DNA of 64,000 nucleotides from Fragum whitleyi (Eukaryota > Mollusca > Bivalvia > Cardiida > Cardiidae). The first letter of the stretch is position 1. The number at the start of each line of letters is the position of its first letter. The position numbers and the translations under genes were made by a program. The stretch lies in contig OX411558.1 in the NCBI GenBank assembly GCA_948146395.1, positions 35,396,350 to 35,460,349 of the forward strand, given 5' to 3'. Below, in pieces: positions 32,618-43,731 of this stretch. Below the pieces are notes generated by a model. The model was given only the letters and a program-made list of their open reading frames with translations. It had not been told where the DNA came from and ran no database searches.

Positions 32618-33600
32618 CTTAGCACAAAGTGCTCAAGGTGAGCTATTGTGATCACCCATCGTCCGTCCATCCGTCCGTCAACAATTTCTTTAAACATCTT
32701 CTCCTCCTAAGCAACTGGGCCAATCAAGCTGAGCACGAAGTTCTCATAGTGAGCTATAATGACCGAACTGTGTCCGTCAATATCTTGTGTGCGCTCTAGG
32801 GGTCACGTTTTTGGCCCAATTGTCTAGAAACTTGGTCAAAATGTTTGTTTGCATAAAATGTCGGTCAAGTTTGAAATTGGGTCGAATGGGGTGAAGAGCT
32901 CAAATCTTAGAAAAAACTTATGTGCACTATAGAGGCCACATTTTAGGTCTTTTCGCCTTGTTTGTCTGCATCAAATCTAGGTCAAGACTTCCAAACTGGA
33001 AGTCGTGGGTTCGATCCCCGGTGGCGGCAAATATCCTTTCCGACGTTTGTCTCTCACCTATGGGTAGATAATCGTAAACCTATGTGAGATAGCAGTCGGA
33101 GGCTAGGAAAGTGTGTAATGGTAGTACAGGTGAAAGAATTACCAGGAATCCATTGATAGGTGCTCCGGCCGCCGCGATATAACTGCGAAATTGTTGAAAG
33201 CGGCGTAAAACCCATTCAAACAAAACAAACAAATCAAATCTAGGTCAAACACTAATTTATGTTCAAAATTGGGTCAAGAGGTAAAATATTAGAAAAATCT
33301 TATATGCACTCAGGAGGCCACATTTTTTTGCCCAAATGTCTTGAAACTTGGTCATCATGTCTCTCCATCAAGTCTCTGTCAAGTTATAAAATGGGTCAAG
33401 GGGTCAAATCTTGAAAAACCTTGTGTGCACTCTGGGGGCTCCTTTTTTGGCCCAAATTTCTTGAAACATGGTCAGAATATTTGCCTAAATCAAATCTCGG
33501 TCAAGTTTGAAACTGGATCAAGTGGGGCACAAATGGGGTCGTCGGGTCAAATCTTCGAAAACCTTTTGTGCACTTTGGAGACACCAATTTTGGCAATTTG
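32618..33600 (-). mobile_element. Pearl-like element fragments, 3' ends at left
   Basis: Two 3'-type ends in inverse orientation: AGCACAAAGTGCTCAAGGTG near 32620 with CCGTCCATCCGTCC, and GAGCACGAAGTTCTCATAGT near 32731. Repeats with GGTCAAATCTTAGAAAAA-type units follow, interrupted by a SINE at 32985-33238. Confidence 0.65.
32985..33238 (+). mobile_element. tRNA-derived SINE, family 1
   Basis: GGAAGTCGTGGGTTCGATCC head and GGCGGCAAATATCC junction, body through GGTGCTCCGGCCGCCGCGAT to TTGAAAGCGGCGTAAAACC and a CAAA-rich tail. Confidence 0.85.
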
Positions 33601-33659
33601 AAGGCAAGATTTTTTACTCAAATGTTTAAATTTAATAGAAATATTTGTCTTTTTGATAT

Positions 33660-33882
33660 ATCGGCGACGGTGGCACTCATTCTTTCCGATTTTTTGTCTC
33701 TCACCAATGGGCTGATAATCGTAGACCTATGTAAGATACCAGCTTGAGGCCAGGAAAGGATGTGATGGTGGTACCGGTGAGAAAAATACCAGGAACCAAT
33801 TATAAGTTGCCCCATCCGCCGCGATATAACTGAAAAAAAATATTGAAAGCGGATTTAAACTCCATCCAATCAATCAATTGAT
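33660..33882 (+). mobile_element. SINE family 1, 5'-truncated
   Basis: Starts at CGGCGACGGTGGCACTCATT and ends at the CAATCAATCAATTG tail. Confidence 0.75.
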
Positions 33883-33954
33883 ATATCGGACTTTTATTGG
33901 GCCAGTCATGAATTTCTAATTATTGGTTTTGACACTTGGCCGGCTTCGTCGACT

Positions 33955-34090
33955 TGCTAGGAAAGGGTGTAATGGTAGTACAGGTGAAAAAAATTCCAGG
34001 AATCCATTGTTAGGTGCTCCGGCCGCCGCGATTTAACTGCGAAATTGTTGAGAGTGGCGTAAAACCAATTCAAATAAACAGACAAAAGCT
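33955..34090 (+). mobile_element. SINE family 1, 3' half only
   Basis: GCTAGGAAAGGGTGTAATGG to GTGGCGTAAAACCAATTCAA, a truncated copy. Confidence 0.7.
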
Positions 34091-34499
34091 TTGTCGATAT
34101 AATGTCTCAAGTGAACGCTAAATGGACCAATGGTCATCTTGTTTTCCAAAAATTGACTCCAACCGTTCAGAAAACGAAATGATAATGACTACTGCAAAAT
34201 AAGCCATGCTTCAGGTAAGAAATTGTGCAATACGTTTCTTCTGTATGAGTCAATTTTCAAGCGATTTTGAGCTTGTACCTTACTGGGCCCTTTTCTCAGA
34301 TGTATGAGTTATTTGAAAGTCCTGATACTTTAACCAAAAAAGATCCAAATAGATTCAATATAACTATAAGATATCAAACCTGAGCTGATGTTGCCATGTA
34401 CTTCAGAAGAAGTGAGGACGTAATTAGGTCAGGTTTTTGCAGCCCACGGGTCTGGGCTGCCTCTCTGGTGCACTGGCATCGGTACCCCATCTTATACCC

Positions 34500-35170
34500 T
34501 TCAGCACTTGAAATGAAGTGGTATGTGATCAGTTGATTTCTTTTTAATCAATTTCTGTATGGAATCATGAAACAGAACCTATAACCCCGTAAGATCTCCT
34601 TTTTTCTGACAAACTTAATATTCTTTAACCTTGTTCAAAATTTGAGGTTCCAGATCAAACACTTTTGAATTTTAAAGATCATTCAAGAATAAAAGCGCTT
34701 TGTCACTACCAAAGTTTTTTGTAAGCCCCTCAGAGCTTTCAACTGCACACTATCGAAATTTATACAATTGTTACTAGCATTTGTACTAGCAAGAAGCTAT
34801 GAACTGACCTACCAGCATCATTAAGAATTCTACAATATTCAGAATTACAATGAGGGACTGGCAAATGTGAAATTAACCAATCATTGCTACTCTGCTAAAA
34901 AGTATGTGAAACAATAAAACTGTAAATGCACGGAACTCTTAAAGGATATATAAATGTCATTGGAAGCCTCCAGGTGGCATCATATACATGTTCACATACC
35001 TATTAACATTTCAGCCTATGGAAAGCCAACATACTTGGTTGCAGGATAAAATTTTTTTTCTCGTCTTGAGCTTTTAATCATTGTGTGCGCACAAATCGAC
35101 TCTGCTCTTGATGCTCATATGAAGATTTTAGTAGATGTGAAGATATGAGCTGACCAACAACTTAACTTTA
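34500..35170. other. No separate feature seen
   Basis: Intron-like AT-rich sequence between two exons of the minus-strand remnant; no repeat recognised. Confidence 0.4.
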
Positions 35171-35339
35171 CCTGTTCAAAAACATTCGGATTACTGTCCG
35201 GTGCTCCTGCTTCCATCCTGGTACTTATTAGTACTTCCAATGTCTCACGCATCTCTGTTGCTAGGAGCACATGCATCTTTCTGTTCTGCTTTCCGAGAAT
35301 TTCAACCAAGAACATTCTACAAATAAACAAATATATCAA

Positions 35340-36170
35340 TTATGGCCCGCACTATATAAGATTCCCCTTTCAGAAAGTCCAACTTACCATCTGCTTTTCA
35401 TGCAGCTCAACAAACAAAAAAACAAAGTATGTCATGTGTTGTAAACCACTGTATAGCTTTTGACATTTTAAGCAGTTATGGTTTCTGGTCAGTGACATTT
35501 ATAACAACTCCGAATGCTAGGTTTAATTTTGTGATTATGCAACACGAATGCCCACGAAACGGATGCCCACGAAATGGAAATATTAATTTTTCATGTTAAG
35601 GATTGGTAAGTTTTAATGAATGACCTTGTGGAAGGTTATATTGCACTGAACAGATATATATCATTGAAAGAGGATTACATACCAAATATGAGCTCTGTAT
35701 GTCAAATACATTGGGAGAAAAGGCCAATGTTCAGCAATGCAACCTATCATCAGCACTATAGAGCCAGAGGCGAAATTTTAAAAGTGCCAATAATTTCTAT
35801 TCCAAATACAACCATAAGCATTTTGTAAGGTTTAGAATTTTGAATTAATGCATACTTATGGAAATATTCGACACAAATGTACCTCCCTTGCATTAGAAAA
35901 TATAGAGTAACATAACAATTGGATACTATTTTCTTCTTGAAGCATAATCTTGAAATCAGGCGCGGCGAATCAATTTATATTAAATGTATTTACAAATGTA
36001 TGTGAATTTATGCATTTCCCAAAGTGGTGTTTTTATGGGCTGTATACCCTAAGATTTCGGACAGACGGGCGGACCGATCCGATAGAAGTAATGATACGAG
36101 GACATAAAAAGCTTTTGGCCAAATGTCGCAGTAACGTCAATTCCAGAGTCAGTAGCATTACACTAGGAAA
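35340..36170. other. No clear feature
   Basis: A 70-codon frame at 35616 lacks splice or domain support. Around 36060 there is a short ACAGACGGGCGGACCG stretch typical of pearl-like microsatellites. Confidence 0.4.
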
Positions 36171-36176
36171 GCTATC

Positions 36177-36625
36177 AAGAGGCCCAAGAGGGTCTGTATC
36201 TCTCCATTTGCTTTAAGATTTGAAACAAGAGGGTCAGGTATCGCTTAACTGCAATTTTAACTTAATATAGCTCTAGACCTAATAATTAAAACTTTTGGAA
36301 AGACGGTTAAACGTCAAGATTAAAGGTTTCAAAGTTGAAATTAGACCCACCCACCAGCCGTGCCCATATCTATGGTATGAACAATTTAAGTAAAGGGTCA
36401 CCTAAGGAACATTCAAATTTTGTTAAAATTGGCCCATTGGTAAGGGTGAAGATTTTTAACGATTTCAAAGTGAAAATTGACCCGCATTGCCACGCTTATA
36501 TTTATGGACCAATCGAAATTTCATTATCAATTCAAGGAAAGGGTCACCCAACGATATGCACACATACACGGCAGACACAACGCCATGAAAAATAGAATGC
36601 TTGTCTTCGTCCAGTGGAGCTAAAT
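36177..36625 (+). mobile_element. Pearl-like element, short
   Basis: AAGAGGCCCAAGAGGGTCTG at the 5' end, repeats with GGGTCACCTAAGGAACATTC, and CCAGTGGAGCTAAAT at the 3' end. Same subfamily as 17120-17667. Confidence 0.65.
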
Positions 36626-36699
36626 GCAGCAACTTGCAAAGTATCAAGTTGTATCATTGTCATCAGATACCGCAACTATGAAAACTTTGATGACAACAC

Positions 36700-37075
36700 C
36701 AGGGTTCGACATTAAGGGGAGTCTGGGAGTCCGAGACTCCTTATTCCAAAGACAGGACTCCCTCATTTTGAGAATAAGGAGTCCGAAAGACTCCTTTATC
36801 ATAGGAGAATATCAATTCTTCCCTCCATGCAACTCATTATCATATAAAATAGTTGAAGCGGAAAACATCCTCTTTTTTCTCTATGAGTGAAGCTTCTTAT
36901 TTTGAGGTAAATTTGTGGAAAAGAAGAAATTGCTAGTCAAAAGCAATTTCTTCTTTTCCACAATATTTCCCCCATCTCAAAAATTTGGACTCCTCATATT
37001 TATCTTGGACTCCTTGATTTAATTGGTTGGGAGTCCGATAGACTCCTTACAATCTGAAGTTAGTATCAAACCCTG
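36700..37075. mobile_element. CAGGGTT-end MITE with 5-bp flanking repeat
   Basis: Ends CAGGGTTCGACATTAAGG and the inverse of AGTTAGTATCAAACCCTG. AACAC directly flanks both sides (36695-36699 and 37076-37080). Inside are several GGAGTCCGAGACTCC boxes and, at 36914-36964, the same hairpin module found in the TTAA MITEs. Confidence 0.75.
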
Positions 37076-37659
37076 AACACTAAGGTGACCCCTATAAGTT
37101 TCATACTCCCTTGTTGGGATTTAAAGATCTCATTGTCCCATGCCAATCCCACAAGTGTTTATGAGACTCAAGTAACACATCTGTCCCGCATTTTACCATT
37201 ATAAAATACATACCTTGACAGGAAATGTATATCACCATGAATGAGGTTATTTTCAAGCTCCTGCATGTGACTTGCTCGTTCATCTATCCATTATTTCAAA
37301 GATCTTCGCAACATGTTCGATGGCTTATTACCTTTTCTTTTCTTGAAAATCGTTATTCTAGCTAGTAAGGGTTTGGCAAGTTTCTGCCTTTGTTTACATT
37401 TTTTGTCAGTTCCAAAACATCTTGTATCGCCTGATCAAGCATTTCCTTTAGAGTAAAAAACATGTTGGCATTTACTATTTAAACGTATACTCAATACCAA
37501 TAAAATACCCACAAACACAGATTTCTTAAAACTTTACTTTAAAATCGGATTTTCATTCTACATACTTCAAGACCGTCTATGAAAGTTCCAATATCAGCCA
37601 TATAGGACAATGTCTGTTTACAAAATACAAGTTATTTTGATTGGGCCATAAATGTACGC

Positions 37660-38075
37660 ATGGCAGAGCGGGGCTTATTTTGAGCCCGAAATTTTTGAAC
37701 GACATTTACTGAACCACTAGGCCGATTTCAATGAAACAACCAGAATATTCCTTTGGTGACCCTTTTCAAAAAGTTCGCGAAATTTTGATTGGTCCATTAA
37801 TGTGGGCTGGTAGGGTGGTGCTTAATTTTAGTCCGAAATCTTCAAACGACATCTCCTGGGCAAATTTCAAATAAAACTTTACCAGAATGTTCCTTTAATG
37901 ACCCTCTTCAAACTTTGCTTATTTTAAGCACGAAATTTTTGAACGCCATCTCCTGAACCACTGGGCCAATTTCAAACAAAACGTTACAAGATGACCCTCT
38001 TCAAAATTTGATTGTCCCATAAATATGGGCGTGGCACAGCGGGGCTTATTTTGAGACTCCTCGCTAATGAATGGG
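37660..38075 (-). mobile_element. Pearl-like repeat units
   Basis: About three units of GGGGCTTATTTTGAGCCCGA and GAACCACTAGGCCGATTTCA, in inverse orientation to those at 14375-17667. Ends not identified. Confidence 0.6.
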
Positions 38076-38299
38076 TGGGCAGGGCCTTTCACATTAAATT
38101 CGTCGACAATTAGGCAAATGACAATGAAACTGTCAGAAAGTTACTTGGATGAGTTCTACTGGACCAATAAAATTCAGGTTCATTCTAGTCCTCTTGTTTT
38201 TTGGTTGACCTTGAACTTAAAACATGACCCTGACTTTGATATCAGCAGATGTGTATCATCAAAATCAATCATACAGTACGGAACATCGTTAATTTGACA

Positions 38300-39460
38300 A
38301 TAATTCCAATTATATTCCGGGCAATCACGTTCATCAGCATTCACCGTTTAATCCGATAGCAATCACGGTATTCCAATACGCGTTCAATCAGTCCTTTACA
38401 GAAGCGTTAAATCAACAGCGTTCAGTCATTCGGATTTTTAACTTTTCCATGTTAGTTTTGGGGTATTTATTTTTTCGTTAAAATTAATTTCGGTAATTCA
38501 AATGTTAAAAGTTTTAATTATATCTTCGTTTAAAATGATTCCTGGTGTTGTAGACATTGAACTACATTTTGGAATGACTGAACGATCGCATCTAAATAAG
38601 AAAGCGTTCAAATCCACTCAGAATGAAAAAGCGATCAGGGTACAATCATAATCATTCGATTATGATTGCGTAGCATTTATCTTTCAATCCGGTAACAATC
38701 GGATTTTCAAATTAACGATGTTCTGTTCTGTTATGTCAAATATTAACATTGTATCTTGAAAAGGCTTGTATTCATTGACAATGTTAATTTTTTCGCTTAA
38801 TTTTTTGCATATGACCTTGACCTTATCACTTGACCCTGATATCACCAGAAGTGTATCGTTAAAATCTATCATAATGTGAAATATAAACATCGTATATAAG
38901 TCTTGAATTTATTGGCAATGTTTTTTTTGTTTGTTTGTTTGTTTGGTTTTTTATAGTTTTACAGACAAACGGCCAGACAGATGTACAATGGTAAAATTAT
39001 ATGCCCCTTATCTTTCGTTGCTAGGACATAAAAAAAACATATAATTCTGTAATTGGTTTGTACACATTGTATGTATTTACTTGATACAAGTATTTTTTCT
39101 CTATCCTTCAAAAAGCTTATTTCTCAAAATAGTTATTGTGTGAAAACTGTAGTCTTCTTGTCAACTTGTCCTCCAAAGACAAGTTAGACGAATGTGTGTT
39201 GTGTCAACCTTGGTTTGTATAACACCAATACCTCCTCTAAAGAAGCAATGATTGATGTTTGGCCTTGAATTAATAACATGATTGACTTTGGTACCAGCCA
39301 TTGTTATCAATGAAATCTTCTTAAGTTCTACAGAAAGAAATACAGAAAGAAGCTCAAACAGGCTCAAGTAAAATAATATATCAATTTATTTAAGAGCAAT
39401 TTGTAAATATGCAATCAAAATGTCATAATTACTTTTTTCTTTTAAGTGACGTTACAACAT
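38300..39460. other. Low-content spacer
   Basis: Short repeat fragments with TGACCCTGATATCA-type text at about 38195-38300 and 38800-38900, and a TTTG run near 38930. No gene seen. Confidence 0.45.
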
Positions 39461-39465
39461 GGGGG

Positions 39466-39724
39466 CGCGTCGGACTGTCAAACTATAGGTCACGGGTTCG
39501 ATCCCCGACGGCGGCACTCATTCTTTCCGACTATTTGTCTCTCACCAATGGGTCGATAATCGTAGATCTATGTGAGATAGTAGCTGGAGGCTAGGAAAGG
39601 ATGTAATGGTAGTACTGGCGTGAGAAATACCAGAAATCCATTGTTAGGTGCTCCAGCCGCAGCGATATAACTGAAATAATGTTGAAAGCGGCGTAAAACC
39701 CCATTCAATCAATCAATCAATACA
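39466..39724 (+). mobile_element. tRNA-derived SINE, family 1, near complete
   Basis: Head GCGTCGGACTGTCAAACTAT and GGTCACGGGTTCGATCCCCG, body to GGTGCTCCAGCCGCAGCGAT, TTGAAAGCGGCGTAAAACCC and the CAAT tail. A good family reference within this window. Confidence 0.88.
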
Positions 39725-39795
39725 ACATGGGGTGTGCTTTATCCATCAATTCTAAGAGAAGATCATTATTTCGTTGTGCATCACTCATTGCGTTT

Positions 39796-40650
39796 TTAGC
39801 TCCACTGGCCGAATGCCACTGGGGCTATTTTCTTGGCATTGTGTCCGTCGTGCGTCCGTCCGTCCGTCCGGTCGTAATTTTTTTCTTTAAAAATCTTCTC
39901 CTCAGAAACTACTGGATGAATTTCAACCAAACTTCACAGGAATTATCCTTTGGTGACCCTCTTTCAAAGTTGTTCAATAAATTTTGATCCAGTAAAAACC
40001 TAGATTACATGGTCGTGGCTAATTTCCAAATATGGTAAAAAGTAAGTTTTTTCAGCTTCTAATTGATGGATAGACATTAAATTTTACATGAATGATCCTT
40101 GTGTGAACCTTTATCAGTGTACAGAAAAATTATTGTGATCGGATGAAAAAATATGTACTTTATAGGCGGAGGTCATTTCTCTATATGTTATGTGGTGGAA
40201 ACTTTGAAAATCGTTTTCTCAGAATAACTGATAACTGATGGATATCAACCATATTTCACTGGAATAATCCTTGAGTGACCCTTTATCAGTCAACCAAAAA
40301 TCATTGTGATCAGATGAAAAATATGTATTTGATGGGCAGAGGTCATTTCTCAAAATGTTATATAATGAAAACTTTGAAAATCATTTTCTCAGAATGTAAC
40401 TGATGAATATCAATCAAACTTCATTGGTATGATCCGTTGGTGACCCATCATCATGCAGCCAAAAAATATTTTTATTGGATGGAAAATATGTCTTTCATGG
40501 GCGGAGGTCATTCTTCTATTTGTTATTTAGTGGAGACTTTGAAAATCATATTCATCATCAGTAGAACCAAAACTTTCTAAAAATCTAGTCAAAATTTTGT
40601 TTGCTAATACAAGAATTTCAAGTCTGTGGAGCGACTTAAGCCATTCATGG
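39796..40650 (-). mobile_element. Pearl-like element
   Basis: Close relative of 7196-8060: hairpin-type CTCCACTGGCCGAATGCCAC, CCGTCCGTCCGTCCG microsatellite, and repeats with GGCGGAGGTCATTTCTCTAT. Confidence 0.75.
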
Positions 40651-40659
40651 CTTTCTAGT

Positions 40660-41403
40660 TCATTTTCTCATAACGAAACTTTCATGAAGCTTCATCTTCT
40701 CCTGGTAGTTCTTACCTTTTGGACAATACTTAAGTCTTTGATTTACCCCTGAGTGTACATTTCCTACAGTAGTCAATTTACGCCATTTTATAACAGGGCA
40801 ATTCATGTTTCTGCGGACATTCTTTAGTTTGTCTCTAAGACATTTTACCCAACCATCATATCCACTGCCATTTTTTTCTGCTAAGTAAGGATAAGCTTGA
40901 AATATATACTTTGCAACACAAGTAATTTCCATCAAATTAGGATAGTATGTATTTTTGAATATCGTCCACAATAATGCCTGATAATTCATGTTTATATGAC
41001 CATGTAAGACATATTTCAGTAGACAACTGTTGTTTCAACATCCTTGAAAACTTTTCTCGTGATAAGAAAAATTTCTCTGTCCAATTTGATTCACAATTGA
41101 TTTTATTATATGTCTCAGTGGACTAGAGGCAACCGATGACATTGAGTCACTGTCTCCCATGATTTTTCTGACACATTTTTGCTTTGAACGAGTTAGCAGC
41201 TCCTCAAGCTCATCTTCTGGTACATCTATATAGTCCTCCCAATAAATGTCATTCTTTTGAAGTTTTGGCTTTTCATGACTCATTATACCAAATACTTCCT
41301 TTATGCACATAGGTACCCTTAAAATGCTGACAATTTTTGTAGATGATTCAAATTTTACGAGAAAATCTTTCTCCATCTTGCATTGATCTGAAATGACGAA
41401 CAC
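40660..41403 (-). pseudogene. Long minus-strand frame with one in-frame TGA, SAMD3-like segment
   Basis: One reading frame of about 247 codons is open except for a single TGA at 41035-41037. A plausible acceptor (CATTTCAG) at about 41390 suggests an exon start. The second part reads YFKNTYYPNLMEITC-like text: NYQALLWTIFKNTYYPNLME, AKYIFQAYPYLAEKNGSG, GYDGWVKCLRDKLKNVRR. From memory that resembles the YPFLxxxxGxGxxxWxxxLxxxLKxxRR region of SAMD3-like proteins of fish and invertebrates. The first part (acidic, with DVPEDELEELL) is not recognised. It is either a recent nonsense mutation or a sequencing or assembly error. Adjacent pearl-like and MITE insertions argue for a decaying copy. Confidence 0.5.
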
Positions 41404-41453
41404 TTCTTACATTAATTTTGCTTACTTTTCAGTAAGCGGTAAATACTCTTCCT

Positions 41454-43695
41454 TTAACCCATTCACACACAGGGACGCTATTAAAAAGTTCTCAAGGATT
41501 AAAGCTTTTAAAAACATTGTGGAAAATGAAGAAATCGCTTGTAAAATGCAATTCCTTCATTATCCACGATGTGTTCTACACACAACGCTAAAAAATATAA
41601 ATATTATGAACTTTTAATTGTCGTCTGCAACTTTTTAGCTCACCTGAGCACGAAGTGCTCAAGGTGAGCTTTTGTGGTCGAGTGATGTCCGTCGTGTGTC
41701 GTCAACATGTTTGTAGACACTCTTGAGGCCACATTTTTTGCCCAATCAACCTGAAATTTGATCAGAATGATTGTCTTGATGAAATCTCGGACAATTCGAA
41801 ACTGGGTCAAGTAGGGTCAAAAATGATGTCACGGGGTCAAATCTTACAAAACATTTGTAGACACTCTTGAATCCAGAATTTTTGCTCAAACAACTTTAGA
41901 ATAGATCAGAATGATTGTCTTGATAAAATCTAGGTCAAGTTCGAATTAAGGTCAAGTGGGGTCAAAAATGAGGTCAAGGGGTCAAATCTTAGAAAAACCT
42001 TGTAGACACTCTAGAAGCCAGATTTTTTTGTTCAATTAACTTAAAAATTGGTCAGAATGATTGTCTTGATGAAAGCTCGGTCAAGTTCCAAATTGGGACA
42101 AGTGGGGTCAAAAACAAGGTCACGGTTCTAATATTAAAAAAAAACACTTGGAGACACTAGAAGCCATAATTTTTGCCCAATCATTCTGAAAATTGATCAA
42201 AATGAATGTCTTGATGAATTCTCGCTCAAGTTCGAAAGTGGGACAAGGGGGTCAAAAATGAGGTCACGGGGTCAAATCTAAAACAAAGACTTGTAGACAC
42301 TCCAGAAGCCAAATTTTTGCTCAATCATTCTGTAAATTGGTCAAAATGAATGTATTGATGAATTCTAGGTCAATTTTAAATTTGGGACAAATGGGGTCAA
42401 AAATGAGGTCACGGGATCAAATCTTAGAGAAACCTTGTAGACACTCTAGAGGCCATGTTTTGTGCTCACCCAACCTGAATTTTTTTCAAAATGAAATCTA
42501 GGTCAAGTTCAGAATTAGGTCAAGTTGGGTAAAAAATGAGGTCACGGGTCAAATTCTAGGAAAACCTTGTAGCCACTCTAGAAGCCACATTTTTTGCTCA
42601 ATCATCCTGAAAATTGGTCAGAATCAATGTCTTGATGAAATCTAGGTCATGTTCCGAATTGGGTCAAAAATGAGGACATGGGTTTAATCTTAGAAAAAAC
42701 CTTGGGAACACGCTAGAGGTCACATTTTTTGCTCAATTTTCCTGAATTTTGGCTAGAATAAATGTATTGATGAAATCTATATCTAGTTTGAAATTGGGTC
42801 AAGTTGGGTCAAAAATGAGGTCGCGGGGTCAAATCTTAGAATAACCTTGCAGAAACTCTAGAAGCCATATTTTTTGCTCAATCATCCTGAAAATTGGTAA
42901 AAATCAATGTCTTGGTGAAATCCAGGTCAAGTTAAAAATTCGGTCATGTGGGGTCAAAAATTAGGTCACAGCTTTAAAAAAAACTTTTTTGAATCTTGAG
43001 AGGCTATTTTTTTGCCCAATCAACTTAAAAATTGGTCATATTGATTGTCTTTATAAAATCTCAGTCTTGTTTGAATTTTGATCAAGTCTGGATCTAACAC
43101 TAGGTTGAGAGGTCAGATCTAAAAGCTGCTCTTTCAGAGTTTTTCATAGGAAAAATACAAAAATTGTTCTTAGATTGGGAAATTCGGGTGTTTTTTCGAA
43201 GCGGCAAGATCAGTAAGGGATCCAGTCCATTTATTTCGAGTCTATAAATTACAAAATCGTTCCTTTCCTTGAAAAATCTTTCATTTTTGCTTAAATTGAT
43301 ATGAAGTTTCCAGCTTTCAAATATTTTTACCTTTGTCTTTGATTGAATAAGACAAACATGCGGAATTCACATGCGTAAAAAGTTGGCTCTAAATTGAAGA
43401 ATAAGTTTAAGGCGTTAGTGGTTGCTTTATTTTGCAGAATGATTTTCGCTAAATTTAGGAATATCAGTCTCTCTTTCCATGCATTACCAGATTGATTCTC
43501 ATTATTTAACAGATTTCAACATGATGAGGTCATTACTTCCAATTGATTTAACGTAAATCTTCAAATATCATATTTTCCCGATCTGTGAAAGAGCAGCTTT
43601 AAGACAGTTAACTCAGGTGAGCGATTTAGGGCCACTACGGCCCTCTTGTTTCCATTGGGACAAGTCTAAAATTTTGTTGTGTGGGAATGGGTTAA
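41454..43695. mobile_element. Degraded TTAA MITE split by a pearl-like element
   Basis: TTTAACCCATTCACACACAG at 41453, the hairpin module at 41518-41570 and GTCGTCTGCAACTTTT at 41620 form one half. After the insertion, GGACAAGTCTAAAATTTTG and GGGTTAA at 43657-43695 form the other. The order is as in 3369-3598. Confidence 0.75.
41635..43651 (-). mobile_element. Full-length pearl-like element
   Basis: Inverse of 18179-20797: 3' hairpin GAGCACGAAGTGCTC at the left with TCACCTGAGC, a GTCCGTCGTGTGTCGTC stretch, about nine units of 140-150 bp with AGGTCACGGGGTCAAATCTT, a unique segment of about 500 bp shared in part with 14235-14330, and the 5' palindrome GGGCCACTACGGCCC then CTCTTGTTT at the right. 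Confidence 0.82.
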
Positions 43696-43731
43696 ACTAT
43701 CCCAGAACATAGTTTTAGACTGGTAAAAATT

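Larger units (their letters stand above)
34380..37278 (-). pseudogene. Multi-exon remnant of a recombinase-like, repeat-associated gene
   Basis: Three minus-strand exons fit together in phase. 37278-37214 ends IHGDIHFLS with donor AG/GTATGT. 35316-35172 has acceptor TTTGTAG and donor CAG/GTAAAG. 34490-34380 ends CAG/GTTTGA. They read MFLVEILGKQNRKMHVLLAT, TLEVLISTRMEAGAPDSNPN and, in the last, QKPDLITSSLLLKYMATSAQ. From memory these match a metazoan family with a VEIRGKR-x-RKVPVLLT motif and a later LTST-x-LRKxxAT motif, which resembles a tyrosine recombinase core. The expected downstream GHxxxxHxxYY exon was not found, and the acceptor of the last exon lacks a pyrimidine tract. It is probably a partial or dead copy. 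Confidence 0.55.
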
